Source: Nocardioides sp. Arc9.136 (GTDB lineage Bacteria > Actinomycetota > Actinomycetes > Propionibacteriales > Nocardioidaceae). Taken from it: 64,000 nucleotides of DNA. Shown piece by piece: positions 55,007 to 64,000 of this stretch (the stretch's first letter is position 1; every line of letters starts with the position of its first letter). Made by a program: the position numbers and the translations under genes. The stretch spans positions 2,353,501 through 2,417,500 of the forward strand of contig NZ_CP113431.1 in the NCBI RefSeq assembly GCF_030506255.1. The letters are read 5' to 3'. Below the pieces are notes generated by a model. The model had not been told where the DNA came from. It searched no databases and was given only the letters and a program-made list of their open reading frames with translations.

Positions 55007-56773
55007 TCAGGCGAGGGCGCGGGCGGTGGAGGCGACCTCCAGCAGCTCACGGGCGTGGGCGAGCGCCGTGTCGCTCTCGGTCATTCCGGCGAGCATCCGC
55101 GAGAGCTCGCGCTCCCGGGCGGAGTCGTCGAGGACGGTGAGCCCGGAGCTGGTCACCGTGCCGTCGCTGGACTTCTCCACCACGACGTGCCGGTCGGCGA
55201 AGGCTGCGACCTGGGGCAGGTGGGTGACGACGAGCACCTGGGCCGAGCGCGCGAGCCGGGCCAGCCGGCGGCCGATCTCGACCGCGGCGGTGCCGCCCAC
55301 CCCGGCGTCGACCTCGTCGAAGACGAACGTCGGCACGGGGCTCGTGCCGGCCAGGGCCACCTCGAGCGCCAGCATGACGCGGGACAGCTCACCACCGGAC
55401 GCGCCCTTGTGCAGCGGCCGGGGGTCCGACCCGGTGTTGGCCGCGAGCAGCAGCTCGACCTCGTCCACGCCCGACGAGCCGTAGCGCAGGTGGCGGTCAT
55501 CGACCGGCAGCGGCGCGTGCGGGCCGGCGAGCCCACCCGGGTGGGCGGCGGGGTCGAGCACGGTCTGGCGCACCTCGACACTGATCCTCGCGTGCGGCAT
55601 CGCCAGCAGCCCGAGCTCGGCGGTGACCTCCTCGGCCAGGCGGCCCGCCGCCTCGGTGCGGGCCACACTGAGGGAGGCCGCGAGCGAGCCCAGCTCGGTG
55701 CGCTGCGACTCGCGCTCGGTCCGCAGCTGCTCGATCCGCTCGTCGGTGCCGTCCAGCTCGAGCAGCCGCCGCGACGACGTCTCGGCCCAGGCCAGCACCT
55801 CGTCGATCGTCTCGCCGTACTTCCGGGTCAGTGCCGTCAGCGTCGCCCGACGCTCCGAGACCGCGGCCAGCCGGGCCGGGTCGGTCTCGATGCGTGTGGC
55901 GTACGACGCGACGTCGGCGGCGACGTCGGAGAGCAGGTAGGTGATCTCCGCCAACCGGTCGGCCAGCTCACCGGCCTCGGCGTCGTGCTCGCGCACGCCC
56001 TCGAGCGCGGACCGGGCGGCGGAGACGGTCGCGAGCGCGTCCGGGGAGCCCTGCTCGCTGGACAGCGCCTCGCGAGCGACCTCGGAGGCGGTCCGGAGCG
56101 TGTCGGAGAAGCCCAGACGAGTCTCCTCCGCGGCGAGGGTCTCGTCCTCGCCGGGCTCGGGCGAGACCTGCTCGACCTCCTCGAGGCCGAAGCGCAGGAG
56201 GTCCGCCTCGCGAGCACGGTCCCGGGCACTGGCGACCACCTCGCCGAGCTCTCGCTCGGTCGCCTCGAGCCGGCGGTAGGTCTCGCGGTAGCGCTCGCGC
56301 AGCTCGGTGACCACGGCCCCGCCGAACCGGTCCAGCGCCTCGCGCTGGGCCCGGGGCTGCAGCAGGCGGTGCTGGTCGGACTGCCCGTGGACGGCGACCA
56401 GCGGCTCGGCGAGCTCGGCGAGCGTCGCGACCGGGACCGACGCCCCGCCGACGAACGCGCGCGAGCGGCCCTCGGCCGCCACGTTGCGGGCGAGCACCAC
56501 CCGGTCGTCCTCGACCGCTCCCCCGGCCTCATCGACCGCTGCGGCGAACGACGCCAGCGCACGGGCGTCGACCACGCCCTCGACCCGCGCGGCGCGGGCG
56601 CCGGAGCGGACCGCGCCGCTGTCGGCCCGGCCGCCGAGCAGCAGGCCGAGCGCGGTCACGATCATCGTCTTGCCGGCACCGGTCTCGCCGGTGATCACGG
56701 TCAGGCCGGGTCCGAGCTCGAGCGTCGAGGAGTCGATGACGCCGAGCGACCCGATGCGGATCTCCTCGAGCAC
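55007..56773 (-). CDS. recN: DNA repair protein RecN
   Basis: 588 residues from GTG 56771-56773. An SMC-type head: ELGPGLTVITGETGAGKTMI (Walker A) at the N-terminus, a long coiled coil (about 160-390), and SGGELSRVMLALEVAL (signature) with TFVFDEVDAGVGG (Walker B) near the C-terminus. It acts in double-strand break repair. One nt separates it from nadK. Confidence 0.96.
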   Translation of the reverse strand: MLEEIRIGSLGVIDSSTLELGPGLTVITGETGAGKTMIVTALGLLLGGRADSGAVRSGARAARVEGVVDARALASFAAAVDEAGGAVEDDRVVLARNVAAEGRSRAFVGGASVPVATLAELAEPLVAVHGQSDQHRLLQPRAQREALDRFGGAVVTELRERYRETYRRLEATERELGEVVASARDRAREADLLRFGLEEVEQVSPEPGEDETLAAEETRLGFSDTLRTASEVAREALSSEQGSPDALATVSAARSALEGVREHDAEAGELADRLAEITYLLSDVAADVASYATRIETDPARLAAVSERRATLTALTRKYGETIDEVLAWAETSSRRLLELDGTDERIEQLRTERESQRTELGSLAASLSVARTEAAGRLAEEVTAELGLLAMPHARISVEVRQTVLDPAAHPGGLAGPHAPLPVDDRHLRYGSSGVDEVELLLAANTGSDPRPLHKGASGGELSRVMLALEVALAGTSPVPTFVFDEVDAGVGGTAAVEIGRRLARLARSAQVLVVTHLPQVAAFADRHVVVEKSSDGTVTSSGLTVLDDSARERELSRMLAGMTESDTALAHARELLEVASTARALA

Positions 56774-56774
56774 C

Positions 56775-57719
56775 TCAGACCTCCCGTCGTCGTCGTTCTG
56801 CCTGTCCCCGCCAGCCCTCGACCGGCAGGCCGAACTTGGCCACCAGCCGGTCGGTGAACGGCGAGTCGTGCAGCCGCACCAGCCGCACCGGGTGCTCGCC
56901 GCGGCGCACCTCGATCCGCGCGCCCGGCGGCAGGTCCACGGTCCGGCGGCCGTCGCACCACAGGACGCCCGCGCCCTCGGTCCGCGCCAGCACCTCGACC
57001 GCCAGGACCGAGGTGGGCGCCACGACCAGCGGCCGCGCGAAGAGCGCGTGGGCGCTGATGGGGACCATCAGCAGCGCCTCGACGCCCGGCCACACGACGG
57101 GGCCGCCCGCACTGAAGTTGTACGCCGTCGAGCCGGTCGGGGTCGCGCACACCACGCCGTCGCAGCCCCACCGGGACAACGGACGGCCGTCGACCTCGAC
57201 GACCACCTCGAGCATCCGCTCGCGGGCGGCCTTCTCGACGCTGGCGTCGTTGACCGCGAAGGTGCTGGTGACCAGCTCGCCGTCGCGGAAGACCCGCACG
57301 TCGAGGGTCATCCGGTCCTCCGCGACGTACCGCCGCTCGACGACCGCCTCGATCGTGGAGGCCACGTCGTCGACCTCGGCCTCGGCCAGGAACCCCACGT
57401 GGCCCAGGTTGACCCCGAGGACCGGCGTCCGGCTGCGGTAGGTGATCTCGGCGGCCCGCAGGATCGTGCCGTCGCCCCCGATGACGACGGCCAGCTCGCA
57501 GTCGGCCGCGGCGCCGTCCTCGCCCTCGGCGATCTCGATGCAGGGGTCGTACGCCGTCGGGTCGAGGCCCAGGTCCGCCGCCTCGCCCGCGAGCAGGCGC
57601 ACCACGATCCCGCTGGCGCTCAGCGCCTTGCAGAACTCGAGCGCCACCTCGCGCGCCTCCTCGCGCCCGGTGTGGGCGAGCATGAGGACGCGCCGGGTCG
57701 GCGGCTCGGTCGTGGTCAC
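56775..57719 (-). CDS. nadK: NAD kinase
   Basis: 314 residues from GTG 57717-57719, overlapping the tlyA stop. CELAVVIGGDGTILRAAE holds the GGDGT motif. GVNLGHVGFLAE, NDASVEKA and CDGVVCATPTGSTAYNFSAG (NAD site) are conserved. It makes NADP from NAD. The tlyA-nadK-recN order is standard in actinobacteria. Confidence 0.97.
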   Translation of the reverse strand: MTTTEPPTRRVLMLAHTGREEAREVALEFCKALSASGIVVRLLAGEAADLGLDPTAYDPCIEIAEGEDGAAADCELAVVIGGDGTILRAAEITYRSRTPVLGVNLGHVGFLAEAEVDDVASTIEAVVERRYVAEDRMTLDVRVFRDGELVTSTFAVNDASVEKAARERMLEVVVEVDGRPLSRWGCDGVVCATPTGSTAYNFSAGGPVVWPGVEALLMVPISAHALFARPLVVAPTSVLAVEVLARTEGAGVLWCDGRRTVDLPPGARIEVRRGEHPVRLVRLHDSPFTDRLVAKFGLPVEGWRGQAERRRREV

Positions 57720-58555
57720 GGGTCAACCCTCTCACCCGGCACCGACGACGGCGGACCGCCGCGCACGACGCTGTGGACGTCCTCCGCGGTCACCGTGGCC
57801 GGGCCGCGGCGCAGCCACAGGAAGAACTCGACGTTGCCCGACGGACCGGGCAACGGGCTGACCGTCACCGCCCGCGCACCCCAGCCGCGCCGCGCCGCCG
57901 CGTCGGCGACCGCGAGCACCGCCTCGGCGCGCAGGCCCGGGTCCCGGACCACTCCGCCCTTGCCGACCCGGTCCTTGCCGACCTCGAACTGGGGCTTGAC
58001 CATCAGCGCCAGGTCGCCGTCCTCGGCCGTCACGCCGAGCAGCGCGTCCAGCACCAGCTCGAGGGAGATGAACGACAGGTCCCCGACGACGAGGTCGACC
58101 GGACCGCCGATCAGGTCGACGGTGAGCTCGCGCACGTTGGTGCGGTCGTGCACGACGACGCGCTCGTCCTGCTGCAGCCGCCAGGCGAGCTGGCCGTACC
58201 CGACGTCGACGGCCACCACCTGGCCGGCCTCGTGCCGGAGCAGGACGTCGGTGAAGCCGCCGGTCGACGCCCCCGCGTCCAGGCAGCGCCGGCCGGCGAC
58301 CGCCAGGCCGAGCGGCTCGAACGCCGCGAGGGCACCGGCCAGCTTGTGGCCACCCCGGGAGACGTAGTCGGGGCGGTCGGGGTCGTCCGCGACGACGAGC
58401 GCGACGTCGGTGGTCACACCGGTCGCCGCCTTGGTGGCCCGGGCGCCCTGGACGGTGACCCGGCCCGCCGCGATCAGCTCGCTGGCGTGCTCGCGGGAGC
58501 GCGCCAGCCCACGGCGGACCAGCTCGGCGTCGAGCCGCAGGCGACGAGGAGGCAC
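57716..58555 (-). CDS. tlyA: TlyA family rRNA 2'-O-methyltransferase / hemolysin homologue
   Basis: 279 residues from GTG 58553-58555. An S4 RNA-binding domain (LRLDAELVRRGLARSREHAS) is followed by an FtsJ-like methyltransferase: CLDAGASTGGFTDVLLRHEA for SAM, GDLSFISLELVLDALL and MVKPQFEVGKDRVGKGGVV. It 2'-O-methylates 16S and 23S rRNA, which affects capreomycin sensitivity (family knowledge). Confidence 0.96.
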   Translation of the reverse strand: MPPRRLRLDAELVRRGLARSREHASELIAAGRVTVQGARATKAATGVTTDVALVVADDPDRPDYVSRGGHKLAGALAAFEPLGLAVAGRRCLDAGASTGGFTDVLLRHEAGQVVAVDVGYGQLAWRLQQDERVVVHDRTNVRELTVDLIGGPVDLVVGDLSFISLELVLDALLGVTAEDGDLALMVKPQFEVGKDRVGKGGVVRDPGLRAEAVLAVADAAARRGWGARAVTVSPLPGPSGNVEFFLWLRRGPATVTAEDVHSVVRGGPPSSVPGERVDP

Positions 58556-58562
58556 GGCGGTC

Positions 58563-58793
58563 TCAGGCGGGGTCGCCGGCCGGCGGGGCGGCGTCGTCGG
58601 CGGGTCCCGGGTCGGCGTCCAGCGCGCGCCGCAGCTCGTCGTGGACGGTCTCGAACACGCCGACGTGCTCCTCGAGCGGGCGCTCCTCGAGCCCCTCGAC
58701 GGCGGCGATCACCTGGTCCACCCGCTCCACGCCGGTGCGGACGGGCTCGGACGGGCTCGTCCCCTCGGCAGGGAGGTCGGGCTGCTCGCTCAT
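58563..58793 (-). CDS. Small conserved protein between HAD and tlyA genes
   Basis: 76 residues, acidic and helical (VERVDQVIAAVEGLEERPLE, FETVHDELRRALDA), with disordered ends. No function known. Small proteins of this pattern lie at the same place in related actinobacteria. The spacing (7 nt to tlyA, 10 nt to the HAD gene) marks it as part of the operon. Confidence 0.75.
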   Translation of the reverse strand: MSEQPDLPAEGTSPSEPVRTGVERVDQVIAAVEGLEERPLEEHVGVFETVHDELRRALDADPGPADDAAPPAGDPA

Positions 58794-58803
58794 GCGGGCG
58801 AGG

Positions 58804-59814
58804 CTACCTCTCGCCGCCGGTCGCGGGCGGCGTCAGCCCCGAGGCGTCGGGCGGCTCCCCCGTCGTGTCGGCGTGCGCCCAGCCCGCCACCGCCACGGCA
58901 CGCCACCAGTCACCCGGGGTGCCGTCACCACGCGCCTGCAACCGGCCGTCGACCACCCCCGCGGTCCAGCCGCCCACGACGCACCGGTCCTCGGCCGGCT
59001 CCGCGCACGGGTGCGCCTCGAGCAGGCCGGCGAGGTCCGGGGCCAGGTACGTCGGACGCTCCTCGGGCCGCGCGGCGAGCAGCTCGGGCAGGCCGGTCAC
59101 GCCGGTCAGCACCAGGAGGGAGTCGATCCCCGCAGCACGCGCACCCTCGATGTCGGTGTCGAGCCGGTCGCCCACCATCAACGGTCGCTCGCCACCGACA
59201 CGACGCACGGTCTCGTCGAGCAGCGGACGCTGCGGCTTGCCGGCCACGACCGGGTCCACCCCGGCGAACCGGCGGACGGTGTCGACCAGCACGCCGTGCC
59301 CCGGAGCCGCGCCGTACGCCGTCGGGATGCTCATATCGGTGTTCGACGCCACCCACCACAGGCCGTCGCGGACCCGGACCGACGCCCGCATGATGTCCCG
59401 CCACAGCACGTCCGGGCCGTACCCGGTGACCAGCGCCTCGGCCTCGTCCTCCACGCCGACCGGGACCAGCCCCTCGGCCCGTACCGCCTCCTCCAACCCG
59501 GCGGCACCGAGCAGGACCACCGAGGCACCCGCGCGAAGTCGCTCGGCGAGCACGCGTGCAGCGGCCTGCGCCGACGTCACGACGTCCTCCGGGCCCGCGG
59601 GCACGTCGAGCCGGGTGAGGTGCTCGGCCACGGTCGCGGGCGTGCGGGACGCGTTGTTGGTGATGAACGCCAGGCGCATGCCAGCAGCACGGGCCTGAGC
59701 CAGGTGGTCGGGCGCTCCGGGCACCGACTCGCCGCCGACGTACACGACACCGTCGAGGTCGAGCATCGCCAGGTCGTGGGCCTCGACCAGGGCGGTCACC
59801 GAGCTGCCGAGCAC
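58804..59814 (-). CDS. HAD-superfamily phosphatase (subfamily IIA)
   Basis: 336 residues from GTG 59812-59814, preceded by GGAGGAGG. Motif I LAMLDLDGVVYVGGE, motif II FITNNASRTP, motif III Lys in VVAGKPQRPLLDE and motif IV MVGDRLDTDIEGARAAG define the NagD-like IIA class, acting on small phosphate esters. An extra C-terminal ~60 residues (from CAEPAEDRCVVGGW) are Trp- and Gly-rich and unlike the family core. Confidence 0.9.
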   Translation of the reverse strand: MLGSSVTALVEAHDLAMLDLDGVVYVGGESVPGAPDHLAQARAAGMRLAFITNNASRTPATVAEHLTRLDVPAGPEDVVTSAQAAARVLAERLRAGASVVLLGAAGLEEAVRAEGLVPVGVEDEAEALVTGYGPDVLWRDIMRASVRVRDGLWWVASNTDMSIPTAYGAAPGHGVLVDTVRRFAGVDPVVAGKPQRPLLDETVRRVGGERPLMVGDRLDTDIEGARAAGIDSLLVLTGVTGLPELLAARPEERPTYLAPDLAGLLEAHPCAEPAEDRCVVGGWTAGVVDGRLQARGDGTPGDWWRAVAVAGWAHADTTGEPPDASGLTPPATGGER

Positions 59815-59861
59815 GCTTGCCTCCTCCGGGCGTCGTTGTCGACGCACCCTACGATGCGTCG

Positions 59862-60986
59862 ATGGACTCCAGCGCAGTGGTGACACCGCCCTACGTGGCG
59901 GGTCCCCTGGAGCTCCGACCCTTCGCGGCCCTCCGGCTCGCTCCCCGCCGCGTGGGCGACCCGGCGTCGGCGCGCGCCTTCGCCCGTCCGTACGCCGCCG
60001 TGCCGGGCCGGCTCGCCCAGTGGCAGGAGCGCGGGCACCTCACCCGGGACCACGAGCCCGCCCTGTACCTCCACGAGTACACCGCCGGCGGCATCACCGT
60101 CCGTGGGCTGGTCGGCGCGCTCGACGTCTCGAGGCGGGCCGGGAGGCCCGAGGACCGAGCGGTCCTCCCCCACGAGGGCATTCACCCCACCCAGGCCGAC
60201 GAGCTGGCCGACCGGATGGAGCAGATGCGGCTCAACCCGGCACCCATCCTGCTCGTGCACCGCGGCAGCTCCGAGCTGCGCGACCTCCTGACGAGGGTGC
60301 AGGCCGAACCGGCGGAGTCGGAGTTCACCGACCGCGCGCAGCAGCAGCACCGGGTCTGGGCGGTGCGCGACCCCGAGCGCCTCCGGGCCGTCGCGACGCA
60401 GCTCCGCGGCGCGCGGGCGCTCATCGCCGACGGCCACCACCGGTACGGCGCCTACCTCCGCCTCCAGCGACGCTTCCCCGGCACGGCCCACGACCGCGGG
60501 CTGGCCATGCTGGTCGACCAGGACGACACCCCCCTGTTCCTGGGCGCGATCCACCGGACCCTGGCCGGGAGCCACTTCGACGACGTCCGCGCAGCCGCCG
60601 ACGCGGTCGGCGCCCGGTTCCGCGAGCGTGCGCACCTCGCCGCCGTCGACGCCCTCGCACCCGACACCCTGGTGGTGACCGACGGGCGGCGCTGGGCGTC
60701 GCTCCAGGTGACCGTCGACCACTCCCGCCTGCCGGTGGAGGTCCTGCACGAGGACCTGGTGCCGGCGCTCCCGCGGGGCCCGCACCGCATCGGCTACCAC
60801 CACTCGGCCGAGGACGCGCTGGCCCACGCCTCGCCGCAGGCGGGCACCGCCGTGCTGCTGCCCGCCCCGGGGGTGGAGACCGTCCTGCGGATCGTCGCCG
60901 CGGACCGGTTGCTGCCTGAGAAGGCGACGTCCTTCCAGCCCAAGCCGAGCCTCGGGGTCCTCATCCGGTCGCTGCCCGACGGATGA
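59862..60986 (+). CDS. DUF1015 family protein
   Basis: 374 residues from ATG 59862. LELRPFAALRLAPRRVGDPA and the HPTQADELADRMEQMRLNPA region, plus ALIADGHHRYGAYLRLQRRF (HH catalytic-looking motif), define DUF1015, which in some bacteria is linked to serine kinase-like activity (family knowledge). It is the only plus-strand gene in the chromosomal half and diverges from the HAD gene over 47 nt. Its end overlaps the SSB-like gene tail to tail by 26 nt. Confidence 0.88.
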   Translation: MDSSAVVTPPYVAGPLELRPFAALRLAPRRVGDPASARAFARPYAAVPGRLAQWQERGHLTRDHEPALYLHEYTAGGITVRGLVGALDVSRRAGRPEDRAVLPHEGIHPTQADELADRMEQMRLNPAPILLVHRGSSELRDLLTRVQAEPAESEFTDRAQQQHRVWAVRDPERLRAVATQLRGARALIADGHHRYGAYLRLQRRFPGTAHDRGLAMLVDQDDTPLFLGAIHRTLAGSHFDDVRAAADAVGARFRERAHLAAVDALAPDTLVVTDGRRWASLQVTVDHSRLPVEVLHEDLVPALPRGPHRIGYHHSAEDALAHASPQAGTAVLLPAPGVETVLRIVAADRLLPEKATSFQPKPSLGVLIRSLPDG

Positions 60987-61338
60987 GCCGCACCGCCCGA
61001 ACCTCGACCTCGGTCCGGGACGCGGCGGCTCCGCCCGCACGGAAGAACCGCCGGCGCAGGCAGCCGGTCACCTCGACGACGTCGCCCACCCGCCAGCCGG
61101 CGACGGAACGGCGTGGGCGGGCCGCCCACACCGCGCACTCCAGCGCATCGACGGTCTGCTTCGAGCGGCCGGGGTCCCCCGTGCGCGTCACCGCCAGGCG
61201 GAACACCCACACCGCGTCCCCGCTGGGCAGCACCCGCTCGTGCGGAGCGAGCGACACCCGGCCGACCAGCCGCACCTCGTTCACGTGCTCGACGGCGCCC
61301 CCGGCAGCGCTGACCTTCTCCTTCGTGCGTGCAGACAT
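60961..61338 (-). CDS. SSB-like OB-fold protein
   Basis: 125 residues. VNEVRLVGRVSLAPHERVLP and GDAVWVFRLAVTRTG show the first OB-fold strands of single-stranded DNA-binding proteins; WRVGDVVEVTGCLRRRFFRA is the later strand pair. The acidic C-terminal tail that recruits partners in true Ssb is absent, so it is a secondary paralogue. Start ATG 61336-61338. Confidence 0.82.
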   Translation of the reverse strand: MSARTKEKVSAAGGAVEHVNEVRLVGRVSLAPHERVLPSGDAVWVFRLAVTRTGDPGRSKQTVDALECAVWAARPRRSVAGWRVGDVVEVTGCLRRRFFRAGGAAASRTEVEVRAVRLIRRAATG

Positions 61339-61485
61339 TGCACATCACCTCCGGGACCAACGCTCGGTGCCAGCGCCGACGTCCCGACGCTCGACCCGCC
61401 TCATCTGTGGACGCTCGAGCCCGAGCCGGCTCGGTGGACGACAACTGGCGCCCGCACGGCATGGGCGAACTCCACTAGGAAATGC

Positions 61486-61521
61486 AGAACAGCGCCATCC
61501 CCGGAGGGATGGCGCTGTTCT
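61486..61521 (-). terminator. Terminator of the rRNA operon
   Basis: AGAACAGCGCCATCCC (61486-61501) pairs perfectly with 61506-61521 around a 4-nt loop, 8 nt beyond the 5S 3' end. A 16-bp perfect stem fits the end of a highly transcribed rRNA unit. Confidence 0.9.
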
Positions 61522-61529
61522 TCAAGTGT

Positions 61530-61648
61530 TGTCCGGCGGCGTCCTACTCTCCCACAACCTCGCGGTTGCAGTACCATCGGCGCTGAAAGGCTTAACTTCC
61601 GGGTTCGGGATGGGACCGGGTGTTTCCCTTTCGCTATGGCCGCCGTAA
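61530..61648 (-). rRNA. rrf: 5S ribosomal RNA
   Basis: Reads ACGGCGGCCATAGCG at the 5' end, CCCGAACCCGGAAGTTAAG and GATGGTACTGC inside, and GTAGGACGCCGCCGGACA at the 3' end on the minus strand; the ends pair. Ends are estimated to within a few bases. Confidence 0.95.
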
Positions 61649-61806
61649 CTCTAGCGGTCCACACCCTGGCGTGTTGTCAGCCGGGTGTGGCCAAGCCTCT
61701 GTTCACATGTGTCGTGCACCCACTTATCGTGGGGTCGAACTGTGTTCTGGATTCGTGGACGCGAGCACTCATGCAACGTGGTTGTTGTCTTGGTTGAGTG
61801 GTTGTG

Positions 61807-64000
<2,194 letters not shown>

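Overview
The window is very GC-rich, with genes packed into overlapping ATGA and GTGA junctions, GTG starts common, TAGGGT-type -10 boxes and an actinobacterial 23S rRNA. The core genes (tlyA-nadK-recN-steA-mctB-pyrG, xerD, ald, scpA/scpB, parA) and their order point to a high-GC actinobacterium. My best guess is a Nocardioides-like member of the Propionibacteriales; the genus is inference.

Bases 1 to about 32,330 are one end of an integrated mobile element. It ends with an excisionase-like gene (30560) and a tyrosine integrase (31042-32220) beside the 3' end of a tRNA-Pro(GGG) gene (32377-32450), the likely attachment site. The other end lies left of the window. The element carries two leftward operons. 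The T4SS-like operon (7521 to past base 1) encodes a VirB4-type ATPase, an SCO6880-family membrane protein, a TrbL-like polytopic protein, a VirB8-like protein, a small pilin-like protein and a degenerate ParA-like protein. The Tad pilus operon (25091 to 13416) encodes CpaB, a TadZ-like protein, TadA, TadB, TadC, a Flp pilin, three pseudopilin-like proteins, a 1083-residue LysM-membrane-BTAD protein, a lipoprotein and a secreted protein. Between them, on the opposite strand, is a three-gene ABC-3C-type defence cassette: a Cap4-like nuclease component, a middle component and a DUF3732 ATPase with a zinc-hook motif. It is flanked by a short inverted repeat. Accessory genes of unknown function lie at 26.2-30.5 kb.

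The most interesting new signal is a bipartite DNA motif, GTGATCGC then 16 nt then CACNTAGGYGA. It occurs six times with identical internal spacing, always just before an element gene or operon: the T4SS operon, the Tad operon, four cargo/excision units. This suggests one regulon linking pilus, secretion apparatus and excision. A sigma-like protein (7583-8536) and a tandem XRE-HTH protein (25402-25854) are the candidate regulators.

From 32.4 kb to the right edge is ordinary chromosome, nearly all on the minus strand: der, plsC-like, cmk, tyrA, aroH, an AEC transporter, rluB, scpB, scpA, a ParA neighbour, parA, GNAT, GH15, zwf, a Ski2-like helicase, xerD, ald, NUDIX, pyrG, mctB-like, steA, recN, nadK, tlyA, a small protein and a HAD phosphatase. 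A DUF1015 gene is on the plus strand, followed by an SSB-like OB-fold gene, 5S rRNA and the 3' two thirds of 23S rRNA. Notable here is that xerD appears to start at CTG, coupled to the ald stop codon.
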